From positions 2,294,001 to 2,358,000 of the forward strand of contig NZ_CP111108.1 of NCBI RefSeq assembly GCF_026314295.1: a DNA stretch of 64,000 bases, written 5' to 3'. The notes beneath the pieces are model-generated. The model worked only from the letters and a program-made list of their open reading frames with translations. It had not been told where the DNA came from and did no database searches. Origin of the DNA: Caproicibacterium sp. BJN0003 (lineage in GTDB: Bacteria; Bacillota; Clostridia; Oscillospirales; Acutalibacteraceae). Below, in pieces: positions 37,483 to 45,488 of this stretch (its first letter is position 1; each line of letters starts with the position of its first letter). The position numbers and the translations under genes were made by a program.

Positions 37483-37510
37483 ATTATAAAAGCCTTTTTT
37501 TAAAAGTCAA
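37483..37510 (-). promoter_or_regulatory. Predicted promoter of the AbgT operon
   Basis: Minus strand TTGACT, 16-base spacer, perfect TATAAT (plus-strand 37483-37488). Transcription would start near 37476, leaving a leader of about 160 bases. The 37316-37755 gap holds this promoter and the regulator's terminator; no gene or riboswitch fold was recognised. Confidence 0.75.
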
Positions 37511-37683
37511 CAAAAATCATGCTGTATTACTGCATAAACTATTCCTTTTTTGTTTGTATACCTTGCCTAATTTTAAGTAAAAAGCAGGGCTATAATTACA
37601 AATATTGACTAATCTTACGATATTATTGACTTTTCTTTTTTATTTTTAAAAGCTTTAAATGTTTTAAATTTATTTTTTACACA

Positions 37684-37735
37684 AAAACTCCGAAGAATTT
37701 GCCCTTTCAAAAAAGGCTTCATTCTTCGGAGTTTT
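37684..37735 (-). terminator. Rho-independent terminator of the PAS/HTH regulator
   Basis: Fifteen-base-pair outer stem (AAAACTCCGAAGAAT with its complement) plus an inner GCC/GGC, then TTTT on the minus strand, 20 bases after the regulator stop. Confidence 0.85.
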
Positions 37736-37755
37736 GACTGCAATTTTAATAAATT

Positions 37756-38442
37756 TTATTCTTTTGGCAGATTTTGCTGATCTTTTTGCTTTGCTTCTTC
37801 CAAATAGTTATAAAGTGTAAATTTAGAAATCTGGAAAGCCTGGCACAATTCCACATTTGCTTTTGAAATTTTAAAGACCCCCTTTTTATTTAAGTAGCTG
37901 AGGGCCCGAATCTTCTCGTTTCGATCCATCATAGACATTGGCTTTCCAATTTGTTGTTCACAGTGGCTAATGTAATAGTGCAGCACATCGTCCACATTTT
38001 CAAAGCCAATCTCTTCTTCCGGTATGGAACCGGAATCATTTCCATTCGGCACAAAACCACGCAGCATATTTTGAGACAAAATGAGATCTGTTACATCAAG
38101 ATTTACGCAGACAGAACCAATAATTTGATTTTTTTCATCATTAATCAGAGTGGTACAAGATTTAAAAATATGTCCCGAACGGTTGCCTGTTCCGTTAAAA
38201 AAATAGATCCGACTGTCATGATATTTTTCAATATCGTCCCCACAATGAGCAATCATCCCTCCGCGCGGAGAACCACCTACCGAACGTCCGCTTACAGAAC
38301 CGTTAATAATATGCACGATGGAATGATCAAATCCTTCCCGAAAATCATGGATAATAATTTCACATTTTTCCCCCATGAATTTTTGGATTCCTTCTGCAAA
38401 ACGAATAAAAAAATCAAAGTCAATATTCTTTGAAATTCTCAT
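37756..38442 (-). CDS. YheO/DauR-like PAS-HTH transcriptional regulator
   Basis: A 228-residue regulator. A YheO-like PAS domain fills about residues 10-125 (EIIIHDFREG, then HIINGSVSGRSVGG and SVCVNLDVTDL). The C-terminal DauR-like HTH covers about 170-220 (VFKISKANVELCQAFQISKFTLYNYLEEA). Members sense small ligands and control nearby catabolic genes, for example D-arginine use by DauR. It lies upstream of and in the same direction as the AbgT operon but has its own promoter and terminator, so it is the likely regulator of that operon, the CoA-transferase operon, or both. Confidence 0.85.
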   Translation of the reverse strand: MRISKNIDFDFFIRFAEGIQKFMGEKCEIIIHDFREGFDHSIVHIINGSVSGRSVGGSPRGGMIAHCGDDIEKYHDSRIYFFNGTGNRSGHIFKSCTTLINDEKNQIIGSVCVNLDVTDLILSQNMLRGFVPNGNDSGSIPEEEIGFENVDDVLHYYISHCEQQIGKPMSMMDRNEKIRALSYLNKKGVFKISKANVELCQAFQISKFTLYNYLEEAKQKDQQNLPKE

Positions 38443-38528
38443 AAAATTGCACCATCTTTCTGTACAAAAAAATTTTTAATATTTTCTTAATTTCATGAAA
38501 TTTATGAATTGATCTGAATATATTTTTG

Positions 38529-38557
38529 ATTATAGAACAAATAGTTTGATTTGTCTA
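38529..38557 (-). promoter_or_regulatory. Predicted promoter of the PAS/HTH regulator
   Basis: Minus strand TAGACA, 17-base spacer, TATAAT (plus-strand 38529-38534). It lies about 85 bases upstream of the regulator start, divergent from the CoA-transferase promoter. Confidence 0.65.
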
Positions 38558-38668
38558 TTGCTTTTAAAAAATAGATTTTAAGCAACAGCGTTCTTGCGTT
38601 AACATCTACAAACATTTGATTGATTCTCCGCTTTTGCTGACATTTTGGCGCATGTTATTAAAATTGAA

Positions 38669-38697
38669 TTGACAGCAAGAATGGTTGTAGATATAGT
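38669..38697 (+). promoter_or_regulatory. Promoter of the CoA-transferase / oxoacid oxidoreductase operon
   Basis: Consensus TTGACA (38669-38674), 17-base spacer, TATAGT (38692-38697); the predicted start is near 38704. The 38443-38759 gap holds only this promoter, the divergent regulator promoter and leaders. Because transcription begins about 38704, an ATG at 38703 cannot be the start of the first gene. Confidence 0.8.
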
Positions 38698-38759
38698 GCG
38701 AAATGAACGAAGATGCAATTCGGCTAATTATTCTAAATAAATCATTTCGAAAAGATGTG

Positions 38760-39752
38760 ATGTTTTTGTACAGTAGTAATCATAAAATTTGTTCTCTTTC
38801 CGAAGCTATTTCTACCTATGTACACTCCGGCGATCACATGGCATTCGGCGGTTTTACCACCGGTCGAAAACCGCTTGCGGCTGTTTGTGAAATTTTACGG
38901 CAGGGACAGACAGATCTGATCGGCGAAGGCGGCCCTGCCGGCAGTGACTGGGATATGCTGATCGGCGCCGGAAGAGTAAAAGCTTACATAAACTGTTATA
39001 CTGCAAACCCCCGTTTTTCCAATGTAAGCCGCCGATTTCGCGCAGCAATTCAAGAAGGTTCCATTCTTTTTGAAGATTACTCTCAAGATGCACAGATGAC
39101 CATGTTTCATGCAGCAGCTATGGGGCTACCCTACATTCCCGTTCGTATGATGCTTGGCTCCGGCATGGAAAAAGAATGGGGCCTCTCCGAAGAAGAACGC
39201 AAGAAAATCGATAAACTACCGAATCAGAAATTTTTGATTCAGCAAAATCCTTTTAATCCCGAAGAAAAGCTCCTTTTGCTCCCGGTTCCTCGGCTGGACA
39301 CCGCCATTATTCATGCACAAATCGCCTCTCCCGACGGCACCTGCCGTCTTTTGAGCGATCCGTTTCAAGATATTGATCTGGCCTTCGCCGCAAAAAATAC
39401 GATTGTTACCTGCGAAGAACTGGTCTCCAACGAATGGATTCGCCGCGAACCGGAAAAGAATACCATTCCCGGCATTACCGTAAGTGCAGTTGTTCATCTT
39501 CCTTATGGAGGACACCCCTCTCAGGTTTACGGCTACTACGATTACGATAAGGAATTTTATCTTGAATATGATCGTGCAGGAAAATCTGACGAGGCATTTC
39601 AGCAATTTTTAAAAGAGTGGGTCTATGGGGTCAAAAATCATGCTGAATATCTAGAAAAACTTGGTGTTAATCGGCTGCTTAGCTTAAAAAATGTCCCTGG
39701 ATATGGATTTCATGTTTCCGACGAAACCATCGCAGAGGAGGAGAGCAAATGA
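38760..39752 (+). CDS. gctA: Glutaconate CoA-transferase-like subunit A
   Basis: A 330-residue class I CoA-transferase alpha subunit. The block YVHSGDHMAFGGFTTGRKPLAAVCEILRQG matches GctA of glutamate-fermenting anaerobes, with GEGGPAGSDWDMLIGAGRVK following. The frame is open to 38703, but the predicted promoter places transcription start there, so ATG 38760 is chosen even though its ribosome site (GAAAAGATG) is weak. It pairs with the next gene to move CoA between a carboxylate and an acyl-CoA. The substrate may differ from glutaconate because no 2-hydroxyglutaryl-CoA dehydratase genes are here. Confidence 0.85.
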   Translation: MFLYSSNHKICSLSEAISTYVHSGDHMAFGGFTTGRKPLAAVCEILRQGQTDLIGEGGPAGSDWDMLIGAGRVKAYINCYTANPRFSNVSRRFRAAIQEGSILFEDYSQDAQMTMFHAAAMGLPYIPVRMMLGSGMEKEWGLSEEERKKIDKLPNQKFLIQQNPFNPEEKLLLLPVPRLDTAIIHAQIASPDGTCRLLSDPFQDIDLAFAAKNTIVTCEELVSNEWIRREPEKNTIPGITVSAVVHLPYGGHPSQVYGYYDYDKEFYLEYDRAGKSDEAFQQFLKEWVYGVKNHAEYLEKLGVNRLLSLKNVPGYGFHVSDETIAEEESK

Positions 39753-40528
39753 GTGAATCTTATACTCATGGTGAGATGCAGGCTTATACGATTGCTCGCC
39801 TTATCAAAAAAGATCAGGTCGTAATCGTTGGTACAGGTTTGCCTTTGGTAGGAGCAATTCTTGCCAAAAAGCGCCTTCAACCAACATGCCGTTTAATTGT
39901 TGAAAGCGGATTGATGGATTTCAATCCAAAAGAAATTCCCCGCAGCGTGAGCGATAACCGTTCAATGGCACACTGTGCCGTAGCATGTCCGCCGATTCGT
40001 TATCTTGGCTATCAGGCAAATGCACTTTTAAATCATAATGATAACCTCATTGGTTTTATCGGAGGTGCCGCCGTCGATATTTACGGCAACGTTTCTGCCA
40101 CTTCCATTGGAGACTACCATCACCCGAAAGTTCGTTTTCCGGGTTCCGGAGGAGCAAACGGAATCGCATCTTTTGTCAATACCGTAATTGTCATGCCACA
40201 TGAAAAGCGGCGTTTTGTAAAGGAAATGCCCTATATCACAAGTCCCGGTTGGCTTGAGGGACCCGATGGGCGCAAAAAGTCTGGACTTCCCTCAGACCGC
40301 GGACCGCAAGCAGTGGTTTCTAATCTCGGCATCATGAAGTTCGATGAAAAGACAAAAGAAATGTATCTCTCGGGCTATTACCCATTTACTTCACCGGAAG
40401 AGATCGCGGAAAACACCGGATTTTCAATGGATCTGTCCCGCGCAAAAGTTCTTCCGGAACCAGACGAGGATACCGTTCGTTTTCTGCGTGAAAAAGTCGA
40501 CCCAGATCACCTTTATCTTCAACCATAA
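39749..40528 (+). CDS. gctB: Glutaconate CoA-transferase-like subunit B
   Basis: A 259-residue beta subunit. It follows GctB closely by eye: GTGLPLVGA, VESGLMD with the catalytic Glu52 that forms the CoA thioester, IGGAAVDIYGNVSATSIGDYHHPK, GSGGANGIAS and TSPGWLEGPDGRKKSGLP. The catalytic glutamate is kept, so it should be a true transferase. Its ATG overlaps the gctA stop by 4 bases. The ferredoxin gene follows 27 bases later. Confidence 0.88.
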   Translation: MSESYTHGEMQAYTIARLIKKDQVVIVGTGLPLVGAILAKKRLQPTCRLIVESGLMDFNPKEIPRSVSDNRSMAHCAVACPPIRYLGYQANALLNHNDNLIGFIGGAAVDIYGNVSATSIGDYHHPKVRFPGSGGANGIASFVNTVIVMPHEKRRFVKEMPYITSPGWLEGPDGRKKSGLPSDRGPQAVVSNLGIMKFDEKTKEMYLSGYYPFTSPEEIAENTGFSMDLSRAKVLPEPDEDTVRFLREKVDPDHLYLQP

Positions 40529-40555
40529 ACTGTAAGCAAACATGGAGGAATTCCT

Positions 40556-40753
40556 ATGAAAAAAGGAATCAGCATTTTTATTAATGAAAAGCTTTGCAAA
40601 CAATGTGGAATCTGTTCCGCACTGTGCCCAAAGAAGGTTTTAACACAGGAGGTCGGCTGTCCTCCGGTTGTCGCCAATTTGGAAGACTGCATCGGATGCG
40701 CACTATGCCAAATGCGGTGCCCTGATTTTGCGATTGAAGTGGAGGTAAAATAA
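40556..40753 (+). CDS. korD: 2[4Fe-4S] ferredoxin subunit of 2-oxoacid oxidoreductase
   Basis: A 65-residue dicluster protein. Cys14, Cys17, Cys20 and Cys24 bind one [4Fe-4S] cluster and Cys45, Cys48, Cys51 and Cys55 the other. Its place directly before the alpha, beta and gamma genes marks it as the delta subunit of a KOR/VOR-type enzyme, passing electrons from the TPP site to ferredoxin. GGAGG precedes the ATG. It could act as a free ferredoxin, but the 3-base gap to the alpha gene favours a subunit. Confidence 0.88.
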   Translation: MKKGISIFINEKLCKQCGICSALCPKKVLTQEVGCPPVVANLEDCIGCALCQMRCPDFAIEVEVK

Positions 40754-40756
40754 GCC

Positions 40757-41899
40757 ATGGAAAAAACGGTTAAAAAATTTATCGAAGGCAACGTTGCCAT
40801 TGTAGAAGGCGCCATCGCTGCCGGCGCTCGTTTTTATGCCGGCTATCCAATCTCTCCCAGCTCTGAAATTGCCGAAACCGCTTCCAAAGAGCTGCCAAAG
40901 CATGGTGGAATGTATGTTCAAATGGAAGATGAACTAAGCTCTATGGCAACCCTGCTGGGTGCTTCTCTCGCGGGTAAAAAATCGTTTACTGCAACCAGTG
41001 GCCCCGGTTTCTCTCTGATGCAGGAAAACTTGGGACTCGGAATTATGTCTGAGATTCCAGCTGTTATCTATGATGTTCAGCGCTGCGGCCCTTCCACTGG
41101 CGCTGCGACGAAACCCGCACAGGGAGATCTCATGCAGGCGCGCTGGGGAACGCACGGCGATCACGGAATCATCGCTCTGAGCCCTTCTTCTGCACAGGAT
41201 TGTTTTGATCTTTCCATTACCGCATTTAATCTCTCTGAAAAATATCGAATTCCTGTCGTTTTCCTTGCTGATGAAGTAATCGGTCATTTGCGTGAAACCG
41301 TTATTATTCGGCAGCCGGATCCTTCTGAGATCATCAACCGTCGGCAGCCAGACCCCAATACAAGACCCGAGGATTTTCGTCCCTATGATTTTTCCGGAAA
41401 TATGCCCGCACCGATGCCTTTTATCGGGAATAAAAAATTTCTAATGCGCACAACCGGTTCCACACATGACGAAAAAGGCGCTTTTCGCCCAACACCGGAT
41501 AACATTAGCCGTGTGACCAATTACCTAACAAACAAAATTGAAAAAAACGCCGATGATATTGTAATAACCCGAGCATACCATCTTGAAGACGCCGACGAAG
41601 TCATTATTACCTTCGGATGCTGTGTACGCAGCGCTATGACTGCTGTTGATCGTCTGCGCCAAGAAGGAATAAAAGCAGGTCTTCTGCAGTTGGTCACGAT
41701 CTGGCCCATGGCAGAAAAGAAAATCCGCTCCGTTCTCTCTTCCGTACATAGAGTCGTGATTCCGGAAATGAACATGGGACAGCTTGCAAATGAAATTCGT
41801 AAATTTAACGATTACGGCTGCAAGGTCATACAGGTCAACCGCAATGATGGCATTTTGATTACGCCACAGCAAATCATTGATGGATTGGAGGCAAAATAA
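40757..41899 (+). CDS. korA: 2-oxoacid:ferredoxin oxidoreductase, alpha subunit
   Basis: A 380-residue alpha subunit. The pyrimidine-binding domain shows GYPISPSSEIAE, the MEDELSSMATLLGASLAGKKSFTATSGPGFSLMQE stretch, and the KPAQGDLMQARWGTHGDHG segment. It oxidatively decarboxylates a 2-oxoacid to acyl-CoA together with the beta, gamma and delta subunits. The family covers 2-oxoglutarate, branched-chain and aryl-pyruvate types; substrate cannot be set by eye. GTGGAGG precedes the ATG. Confidence 0.9.
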   Translation: MEKTVKKFIEGNVAIVEGAIAAGARFYAGYPISPSSEIAETASKELPKHGGMYVQMEDELSSMATLLGASLAGKKSFTATSGPGFSLMQENLGLGIMSEIPAVIYDVQRCGPSTGAATKPAQGDLMQARWGTHGDHGIIALSPSSAQDCFDLSITAFNLSEKYRIPVVFLADEVIGHLRETVIIRQPDPSEIINRRQPDPNTRPEDFRPYDFSGNMPAPMPFIGNKKFLMRTTGSTHDEKGAFRPTPDNISRVTNYLTNKIEKNADDIVITRAYHLEDADEVIITFGCCVRSAMTAVDRLRQEGIKAGLLQLVTIWPMAEKKIRSVLSSVHRVVIPEMNMGQLANEIRKFNDYGCKVIQVNRNDGILITPQQIIDGLEAK

Positions 41900-41900
41900 A

Positions 41901-42716
41901 ATGGCTACTTATAAAGATTATATGCTTTTTGATAAGCTTCCCCAAACTTGGTGTGCCGGCTGCGGAGAAGGAATTGCACTGCAATCCATTGCGGTAGTAC
42001 TTGCTTCTACCGGATATGATAAGCACGATATCGCGCTGGTCAGTGGCATTGGGTGCTTTGGCAGGGTTGATGATTACCTCGACCTCAACTGCATGCATGT
42101 TACCCACGGCCGGGCGCTGCCGGCGGCAACCGGAATTGCGCTTGCGAATCCGAATCTCCATGTACTTGTCACGATGGGAGACGGCGATGGTGTAACCATT
42201 GGCGGAAATCATCTGATTCACTGTGCCCGCCGTAATATTAATCTGACGGCCATCATTGCAAATAACTACAATTATGGGCAAACCGGAGGGCAGTATTCTG
42301 CCACAACACCAACCGGTAGTGTCACCTCGACTTCCCCTTACGGGCATATTGAACCCCCAATGGACATTTGCAAATTGGCCGCTGCAGCAGGCGGAACCTA
42401 TGTTGCCCGTGCCACCTCTTACAACCCGATACAAATGCGCAAGCTGATTAAAGATGGGATCGAGCATAAAGGTTTTTCTTTGATTGAAATTATGGTGGCC
42501 TGCCCCACACATTATGGTCGTTACAACAAGCAAGGAGAAGCTGCCCGCATGATGAAGCTAATGAATGAACAGAGTATCACTCCCGAGCAAGCCTCCCATA
42601 TGACGGAAGAAGAACTCAGCAACAAAATCATTGTTGGATGCCTTGTCAACAAAGAGCGCGAAGATTACTATACAAAATATCATAAAATCATTGAAGAAGA
42701 GAGCGAGGAGGCGTAA
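41901..42716 (+). CDS. korB: 2-oxoacid:ferredoxin oxidoreductase, beta subunit (TPP-binding)
   Basis: A 271-residue beta subunit. WCAGCGEG at the N-terminus provides the cluster or TPP-side cysteines; the TPP-Mg motif is GDGDGVTIGGNHLIHCARRNINLTAIIANNYNYGQTGGQ, split over the usual GDG..NN span. ATG 41901 is chosen over 41877 because the upstream codons lie inside korA and GGAGGC precedes it. It starts 1 base after the korA stop. Confidence 0.9.
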   Translation: MATYKDYMLFDKLPQTWCAGCGEGIALQSIAVVLASTGYDKHDIALVSGIGCFGRVDDYLDLNCMHVTHGRALPAATGIALANPNLHVLVTMGDGDGVTIGGNHLIHCARRNINLTAIIANNYNYGQTGGQYSATTPTGSVTSTSPYGHIEPPMDICKLAAAAGGTYVARATSYNPIQMRKLIKDGIEHKGFSLIEIMVACPTHYGRYNKQGEAARMMKLMNEQSITPEQASHMTEEELSNKIIVGCLVNKEREDYYTKYHKIIEEESEEA

Positions 42717-42720
42717 AATA

Positions 42721-43248
42721 ATGAAAAAAGAAATTGTTTTAAGCGGCGTCGGTGGTCAGGGGTTGATCTCCACTGGCGAGATCATCGGTCAAGCAGCTTC
42801 TATTTTTGAAGGATTGAACGCCACAATGACTGCTTCTTATGGCTCCGAAACAAGAGGAACCTTCACCAAAACAGACGTGATCGTCAGTGACCAGCAGATT
42901 GGTTATCCCAATGTAGAGGTTCCGGATTTAATTTTATGTCTCGCACAGGTCGCCTACGATAAATATCTTCCCTCGTTTCGTGATGATACGCTGATCGTAT
43001 ATGATACGGATGAGGTTAAAAAGGCGGATTCTTCTAAAGGACAACACATCGGCTATCCATTCCGCTCGATGGGAATTGAACTCGGCAATATTCAGGCAGC
43101 AAATACAATCGCATTGGGCGTTATGATGAAACACACCGGGCTTCTGTCAAAAGAAAATATTCTTTTTGCGATTGCCTCCCGCTTTGCAGGGAAAGAAAAA
43201 GCAATCGCAATGAACAGCAGAGCACTGGAAAAAGGATTCGAATTATAA
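42721..43248 (+). CDS. korC: 2-oxoacid:ferredoxin oxidoreductase, gamma subunit
   Basis: A 175-residue gamma subunit with the signature SGVGGQGLISTGEIIGQAA and the YGSETRGTFTKTDVIVSD segment that binds CoA. GAGGAGGCG precedes ATG 42721; the longer open frame begins within korB. It completes the delta-alpha-beta-gamma set and is the last enzyme gene of this operon. The AraC gene starts 25 bases later on the same strand. Confidence 0.9.
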   Translation: MKKEIVLSGVGGQGLISTGEIIGQAASIFEGLNATMTASYGSETRGTFTKTDVIVSDQQIGYPNVEVPDLILCLAQVAYDKYLPSFRDDTLIVYDTDEVKKADSSKGQHIGYPFRSMGIELGNIQAANTIALGVMMKHTGLLSKENILFAIASRFAGKEKAIAMNSRALEKGFEL

Positions 43249-43273
43249 TCTTTCCCGAAAGCGAGGGGTCTTT

Positions 43274-44098
43274 GTGGAAAATGAATTTGAAATCTCCAAA
43301 TATGAGCGTGACAAAAATCCGCATGCACATTTTCACGAAACTTATGAGATTTTGATTCCACTTAGCAATGAAGGAACTTTTTTCGTGCAGGAAAATGGCT
43401 ATCAGCTTTGCTTTGGCACCATTTTTATTCTGCACGAATATGTAATCCACCGTTGCTTTTGCACGGGAAACAAATCTTATGCACGCTATGCAATTCATTT
43501 TCCACGCCGAATTTTAGAAGAAATGTCTACTTCCCACACTAATCTTTCCGCTCTTTTTGAAAGTGCACCGTTGGTTTTGCGAGTACAGGATGATGCGCTT
43601 GCAAATTTACTGGGAATCCTTTGCAACCTGACCAAACCCGATTCCGATGATTTCGGCAACGACATAGAACGTGCGCTCTCCTTTCGCAAATTTCTCCTTA
43701 TGCTGGCAAAAATAATTGCGCAGGAAGAACCGCTTCCTCCTCCACTGCCAAAATCAGATCCCCGTGTTGATAAAGTCCTACAATACATTCATGCAAATTA
43801 TTCCTCCCCTATTTCTTTGGAGACCCTCTCAAAAGAATTTTATATCAGCAAATCAAGGCTTAGTCAGCAGTTTCGAAAGTCGACTGGTTTTTCCATTGGA
43901 GATTATATTATTACCTATCGCATTCGGCGTGCCTGCGTCCTACTTCGCCAAGGAATGAAAATTCAAAACATTAGTAAAGCCGTTGGCTTTCAAAACGACA
44001 CCCATTTTATCCGCACCTTTAAAAAGCGAATGGGAATGTGTCCCAGCGACTTTGAAAAACAGGTTCTCGTGGGATCTGCTCCAAATATTCTTTTTTAG
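43274..44098 (+). CDS. AraC-family regulator (CoA-transferase operon)
   Basis: A 274-residue AraC/XylS regulator. The N-terminal cupin-like ligand domain (about residues 10-120) has HAHFHETYEILIPL. Two HTH motifs at about 165-265 include ISLETLSKEFYISKSRLSQQFRKSTGFSIGDYI and ISKAVGFQNDTHFIRTFKKRMGMCPSDF. It starts with GTG at 43274 after GAGGGG. Being the last gene of the operon it probably controls that operon and/or the leftward genes beyond. It resembles the protein at 47454-48296. Confidence 0.88.
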   Translation: MENEFEISKYERDKNPHAHFHETYEILIPLSNEGTFFVQENGYQLCFGTIFILHEYVIHRCFCTGNKSYARYAIHFPRRILEEMSTSHTNLSALFESAPLVLRVQDDALANLLGILCNLTKPDSDDFGNDIERALSFRKFLLMLAKIIAQEEPLPPPLPKSDPRVDKVLQYIHANYSSPISLETLSKEFYISKSRLSQQFRKSTGFSIGDYIITYRIRRACVLLRQGMKIQNISKAVGFQNDTHFIRTFKKRMGMCPSDFEKQVLVGSAPNILF

Positions 44099-44172
44099 TT
44101 TGTTTTTATTTTTTATATTAATTGCTTTTTTTGCTTTTTTGATTTTAAAATTTGAATCATAAAATGAGCTGC

Positions 44173-44214
44173 AAAAAAGGCTTCGAAAAGAGTTTTTCTT
44201 TTCGAAGCCTTTTT
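44173..44214. terminator. Bidirectional rho-independent terminator
   Basis: Perfect 17-base-pair stem AAAAAGGCTTCGAAAAG with its complement, A/T-rich loop, and T-runs on both strands. It serves the convergent AraC gene and the hydroxyacid dehydrogenase gene. Confidence 0.92.
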
Positions 44215-44271
44215 GTTTTGTTTCGAAGGTGCAATTTCGAAACAACAGGGAGAAAAATGAGATATTAGAAT

Positions 44272-45420
44272 TTAGGAAGCGGCCGTCTCGTCTTCACGCT
44301 GAGGCGCAGGGAATGGAATCGTACGTGTCTTTCCAGAACCGGATGGATAATACGGAAGTTGTTCGTCAAAACACTTTTTTCCATTCTCATACCATGCAAC
44401 CAAATGCTGAATGGTATCGCGCGCTTTCGCGGCTACGGCCAGATCGGAGTTGAAAGCTTGATGAGGCTGCACATAAATATTGTCCGAGCGTTCTAAAGCA
44501 CGCTTTACAATTTCCGTAGCAGCCAAACAGTTTGGATTATCGGTCTCTGCCACATGATTTAGACTCTTTGAAAAAGCTTCTTCATCGGTAAAAACATCCA
44601 AACCAATTCCTTTAATAATTCCCTCGTCATAAAGTTCCAACAACTGTGATTCCGGTGCAATCTCGCCCCTTGTCACATTGATGAAAATCAGACCGGGCTT
44701 TGCTTTTTGCAGATATTTTCTTGAAAAATAATTGACATTATAAAATGGACTGTGAGAAATTTTTGTCAAGTTCATGGCATTAATAATAATATCGCTATTT
44801 GCGATTGCCTGCTCTTTTGTTACAAAATTTACCTTATGGTGATAAAATTCATCCAGCTGACTTTCACGAATATCTACTGCCTGTGCGGTCAATCCATTTG
44901 CCGCAACAAGGTCATAAATCCGCTTGCCGATTTTACCAACACCAAAAACCGTCGCGACACGATTCCCTGCCAACTCTTCAAAAGAAGGCTCCCGGTTCCG
45001 TTCAAAAGTTCTAGTGCAGACTGTATAATCATTGAGCAGCCCGGCTGTTGCATATAAGAATTTAATCGCCGTCTGTGCCACCGCATTGACGCAGTATTCG
45101 CGTAAAGATGTAATATTTGCACGATCCGCCAGTGCCTCATAATGATCATATCCGGCACTGCGGGTAATGATGCTTTTCTTCTTGCCATTCAGATATCCCT
45201 TTGGCAAAATAGAATGTGTTTTTGTAGTGATGATATCAGGTAACTCTAAATCAGGATGTGCTGCTAAAAAGTCCTGTACATTTTCCGGCGTAATCAAATA
45301 ATGTAGATTTGCCGGAAGCTGATGTGCCTGCTGCGCTTTTGTTGTCTCCTCTTCCAAATGTCTTGCTTCTTCGCCAAGCGCCTCAAAATGAATGATATCA
45401 TATGGTTTCATGATTCTCAT
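44272..45420 (-). CDS. D-isomer-specific 2-hydroxyacid dehydrogenase
   Basis: A 382-residue NAD-dependent dehydrogenase. The Rossmann motif is GVGKIGKRI; the catalytic triad is suggested by Arg in NVTRGEIAP, Glu in the downstream GIGLDVFTDEE region and His in VQPHQAF. It interconverts a D-2-hydroxyacid and a 2-oxoacid; relatives include lactate, 2-hydroxyglutarate and phenyllactate enzymes. It is slightly longer than usual (about 330), with a C-terminal extension rich in Pro and acidic residues. It lies downstream of the GltS-type symporter gene in the same direction, likely one unit. Confidence 0.87.
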   Translation of the reverse strand: MRIMKPYDIIHFEALGEEARHLEEETTKAQQAHQLPANLHYLITPENVQDFLAAHPDLELPDIITTKTHSILPKGYLNGKKKSIITRSAGYDHYEALADRANITSLREYCVNAVAQTAIKFLYATAGLLNDYTVCTRTFERNREPSFEELAGNRVATVFGVGKIGKRIYDLVAANGLTAQAVDIRESQLDEFYHHKVNFVTKEQAIANSDIIINAMNLTKISHSPFYNVNYFSRKYLQKAKPGLIFINVTRGEIAPESQLLELYDEGIIKGIGLDVFTDEEAFSKSLNHVAETDNPNCLAATEIVKRALERSDNIYVQPHQAFNSDLAVAAKARDTIQHLVAWYENGKKCFDEQLPYYPSGSGKTRTIPFPAPQREDETAAS

Positions 45421-45488
45421 CCTCCTTATAATAAATTCAAGGACGCGCTTCCAATCTTCAATTTACCAATCATCAAGCTGATTTAATT

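Noticed and set aside
38703-38759. Upstream ATG for the CoA-transferase A gene
   Set aside because: The promoter at 38669-38697 predicts transcription beginning at about 38704, so this ATG would lie at or before the mRNA 5' end.
39749-40528. IpdB-like ring-opening hydrolase instead of a CoA-transferase
   Set aside because: IpdAB proteins share the fold but lack the catalytic Glu; here Glu52 in VESG is kept and the whole chain follows glutaconate CoA-transferase wording.
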